DNA from: Marinilabilia salmonicolor JCM 21150
GTDB lineage: Bacteria > Bacteroidota > Bacteroidia > Bacteroidales > Marinilabiliaceae
Length of the DNA stretch: 64,000 nt
Direction of reading: 5' to 3'
Assembly (NCBI RefSeq): GCF_000259075.1
Contig: NZ_AJKI01000002.1
Coordinates: forward strand, 1-64,000
Part shown: in pieces, positions 62,291 through 64,000 of the stretch
How positions within the stretch are numbered: the first letter of the stretch is position 1
How the letters are laid out: every line of letters starts with the position of its first letter
Position numbers and translations under genes: made by a program
The notes under the pieces: model-generated
What the model was told of the DNA's origin: nothing
The model's database searches: none
The model's input: the letters and a program-made list of their open reading frames with translations, nothing else

Positions 62291-64000
62291 ATGAAGCGAC
62301 CATTAAGAAGTAATACGACCACACAGGGCCGAAAAATGGCAGGAGCCAGAAGCCTCTGGCGTGCAAACGGAATGAAAGACGAACAAATGGGCAAACCGTT
62401 GGTAGCCATTGTCAACTCCTTCACTCAATTTGTTCCGGGGCACGTTCATTTGCATCATATCGGCCAGGAGATAAAACAAATTGTGGAAAAACAAGGTTGC
62501 TTTGCTGCCGAATTCAACACCATTGCGGTGGACGACGGTATTGCTATGGGACACGACGGAATGCTGTATTCCCTTCCATCACGCGACCTCATCGCTGACA
62601 GTGTAGAATATATGGTAAATGCACACCGCGCCGATGCCATGATTTGCATCAGCAACTGTGACAAAATAACTCCCGGTATGCTCATCGCTTCCATGCGACT
62701 GAACATCCCCACCATATTTGTTTCCGGAGGCCCAATGGAAGCCGGGAACAACAATGGAACGGCCCTTGACCTTATTGACGCTATGGTAATGGCTGCCGAT
62801 GACAATGTTTCGGATAGCGATGTGCTGGCAGTTGAACAAAATGCCTGTCCCACCTGCGGTTCCTGCAGCGGAATGTTTACCGCCAACTCCATGAACTGCC
62901 TCAATGAGGCTCTTGGTCTGGCCCTTCCAGGAAACGGAACCATCGTAGCCACACATGCCAATCGCAAAAAGTTATTTGAAGAGGCCGCCAATAAAATTGT
63001 AGATCTCGCCTATCGCCATTACCGGGACGGGGACGACTCAGTGTTACCCAGATCCATTGCTACAAAACAGGCTTTTATGAATGCAATGACCCTTGACATT
63101 GCCATGGGAGGATCCACCAATACAGTGCTCCACCTGCTGGCAATTGCCCATGAGGCAGGTGTGGATTTTACCATGCAGGATATAGATCAACTGTCAAGAC
63201 ATACACCGGTACTCTCAAAAGTTGCCCCAAACAGTCATTATCATATACAGGATGTGAACCGTGCGGGGGGTATTTTAGGGATACTGGCAGAATTGGCCCG
63301 TCACAATCTTTTGGATACATCGGTTCACCGGATAGATTATCCATCACTGGCTGATGCACTCAATGACTTTGATTTGCTCAGTAAAGAAGTTACCGATAAA
63401 GCCAGGGAAAAGTACAAGAGTGCGCCCGGAGGATTCCGGAACCTGGTACTGGGGTCACAAAATGCCGTTTATGAAGAATTTGATCTGGACCGCAAAAATG
63501 GATGCATCCGGAGTGTGGAAAACGCTTACTCTAAGGATGGTGGTCTGGCGGTGCTTTTTGGCAATATTGCATCCAAAGGGTGCATTGTAAAGACAGCAGG
63601 AGTTGATGAATCCATTCTTCATTTCGAAGGAACTGCCAAAGTCTATGAATCTCAGGACAGTGCCTGTGATGCCATCCTCGAGGGTGATGTAAAATCAGGC
63701 GATGTGGTGTTAATAAAATATGAAGGCCCAAAAGGAGGCCCGGGAATGCAGGAGATGCTTTACCCCACCTCTTACATTAAATCGCGCCACCTGGGTAAAG
63801 AGTGTGCTCTGGTTACCGACGGCCGTTTCTCAGGAGGTACCTCAGGCCTTTCAATAGGGCATGTATCACCCGAAGCTGCTGCCGGCGGAGAAATAGCGCT
63901 GGTAGAAACTGGCGACAAAATTGTCATCGACATACCGGGCAGAAGCATAAATGTAGAAATATCAGAAGCAGAAATGGAAAAACGCAGGCATAAAGAGATG
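62291..64000 (+). CDS. ilvD: Dihydroxy-acid dehydratase (partial, runs off the window)
   Basis: 570 codons are visible with no stop; family length is about 560-620, so only the C-terminus is missing. The start is the ATG at 62291 ([20 protein letters not shown]). Cluster-ligand cysteines are present at Cys119 (with [11 protein letters not shown]) and in [13 protein letters not shown] (Cys186/189/192 region). [15 protein letters not shown] and [10 protein letters not shown] also match. This Fe-S dehydratase makes the 2-oxo acids that precede isoleucine and valine. ilvB/ilvN/ilvC would be expected beyond the window. Confidence 0.96.
   Translation, partial: MKRPLRSNTTTQGRKMAGARSLWRANGMKDEQMGKPLVAIVNSFTQFVPGHVHLHHIGQEIKQIVEKQGCFAAEFNTIAVDDGIAMGHDGMLYSLPSRDLIADSVEYMVNAHRADAMICISNCDKITPGMLIASMRLNIPTIFVSGGPMEAGNNNGTALDLIDAMVMAADDNVSDSDVLAVEQNACPTCGSCSGMFTANSMNCLNEALGLALPGNGTIVATHANRKKLFEEAANKIVDLAYRHYRDGDDSVLPRSIATKQAFMNAMTLDIAMGGSTNTVLHLLAIAHEAGVDFTMQDIDQLSRHTPVLSKVAPNSHYHIQDVNRAGGILGILAELARHNLLDTSVHRIDYPSLADALNDFDLLSKEVTDKAREKYKSAPGGFRNLVLGSQNAVYEEFDLDRKNGCIRSVENAYSKDGGLAVLFGNIASKGCIVKTAGVDESILHFEGTAKVYESQDSACDAILEGDVKSGDVVLIKYEGPKGGPGMQEMLYPTSYIKSRHLGKECALVTDGRFSGGTSGLSIGHVSPEAAAGGEIALVETGDKIVIDIPGRSINVEISEAEMEKRRHKEM

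Overview
The window reads as chromosomal DNA of a Bacteroidota bacterium, most likely Bacteroidales/Marinilabiliales-like; the genus cannot be fixed from sequence alone. The reasons are a SusC/SusD pair, families typical of the phylum (DUF5683, DUF5687, a cysteine-less PurF-like protein, S16 with an acidic tail), and many promoters carrying the Bacteroidota -7 box TAnnTTTG with few clear Shine-Dalgarno sites. I count 45 complete or nearly complete protein genes, one leader peptide and one probable decayed gene. I saw no rRNA, tRNA, CRISPR array, prophage or transposase gene.

Layout. 0.3-1.7 kb: PurF-like protein between two copies of a double-hairpin repeat. 2.0-8.1 kb (minus): overlapping MoxR/DUF58/DUF4350/DUF4129/membrane protein/SpoIIM operon, with a divergent RDD-family gene. 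9.9-18.4 kb: a small polysaccharide-utilisation locus (surface glycan-binding lipoprotein, SusC, SusD, GH43 arabinanase-like lipoprotein). 18.5-36.1 kb: housekeeping genes (mgtE, rsmA, two flippase-like proteins, DUF151 nuclease, nucleoside transporter, trxA, dnaE, rpsP, a CoA-transferase, a DUF4097 lipoprotein, mpl, one unknown). 36.3-47.1 kb: priA, parA-parB-DUF5683-mltD, an SGNH-MBOAT O-acylation pair and a zinc peptidase. 47.7-53.9 kb: orphan glycine-betaine-binding lipoprotein, ABC ATPase with DUF5687 membrane partner, gnd and pdxB. 54.1-64.0 kb: transketolase, rimM, thioesterase, an atypical YrdC-family protein, dapD, ddh, a small carboxypeptidase-regulatory-domain protein, and ilvD, which runs off the end.

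The strongest regulatory find is upstream of ilvD. A consensus promoter leads into a 26-codon Leu/Ile/Val-rich leader peptide, followed by a perfect 13-bp terminator hairpin. A perfect 12-bp alternative pairing is mutually exclusive with that hairpin, which is the layout of a classical branched-chain amino-acid attenuator. Other items to follow up are a dispersed intergenic repeat of about 140 bp with a long AT-rich hairpin (two good copies, one decayed), a 125-bp MITE-like palindrome that supplies the stop codon of an ABC gene, a three-hairpin cluster upstream of dapD, a YrdC-family protein with altered signature residues, and the co-existence of dapD (succinylase route) and ddh (dehydrogenase route) to diaminopimelate.

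How the genes work together: the polysaccharide locus would bind, import and cleave an arabinan-like glycan. The MoxR operon is a membrane-associated complex of unknown output. mpl, dapD, ddh, mltD and the SGNH/MBOAT pair all touch cell-wall synthesis, recycling or modification. gnd, tkt and pdxB touch the pentose-phosphate pathway and pyridoxal phosphate synthesis.
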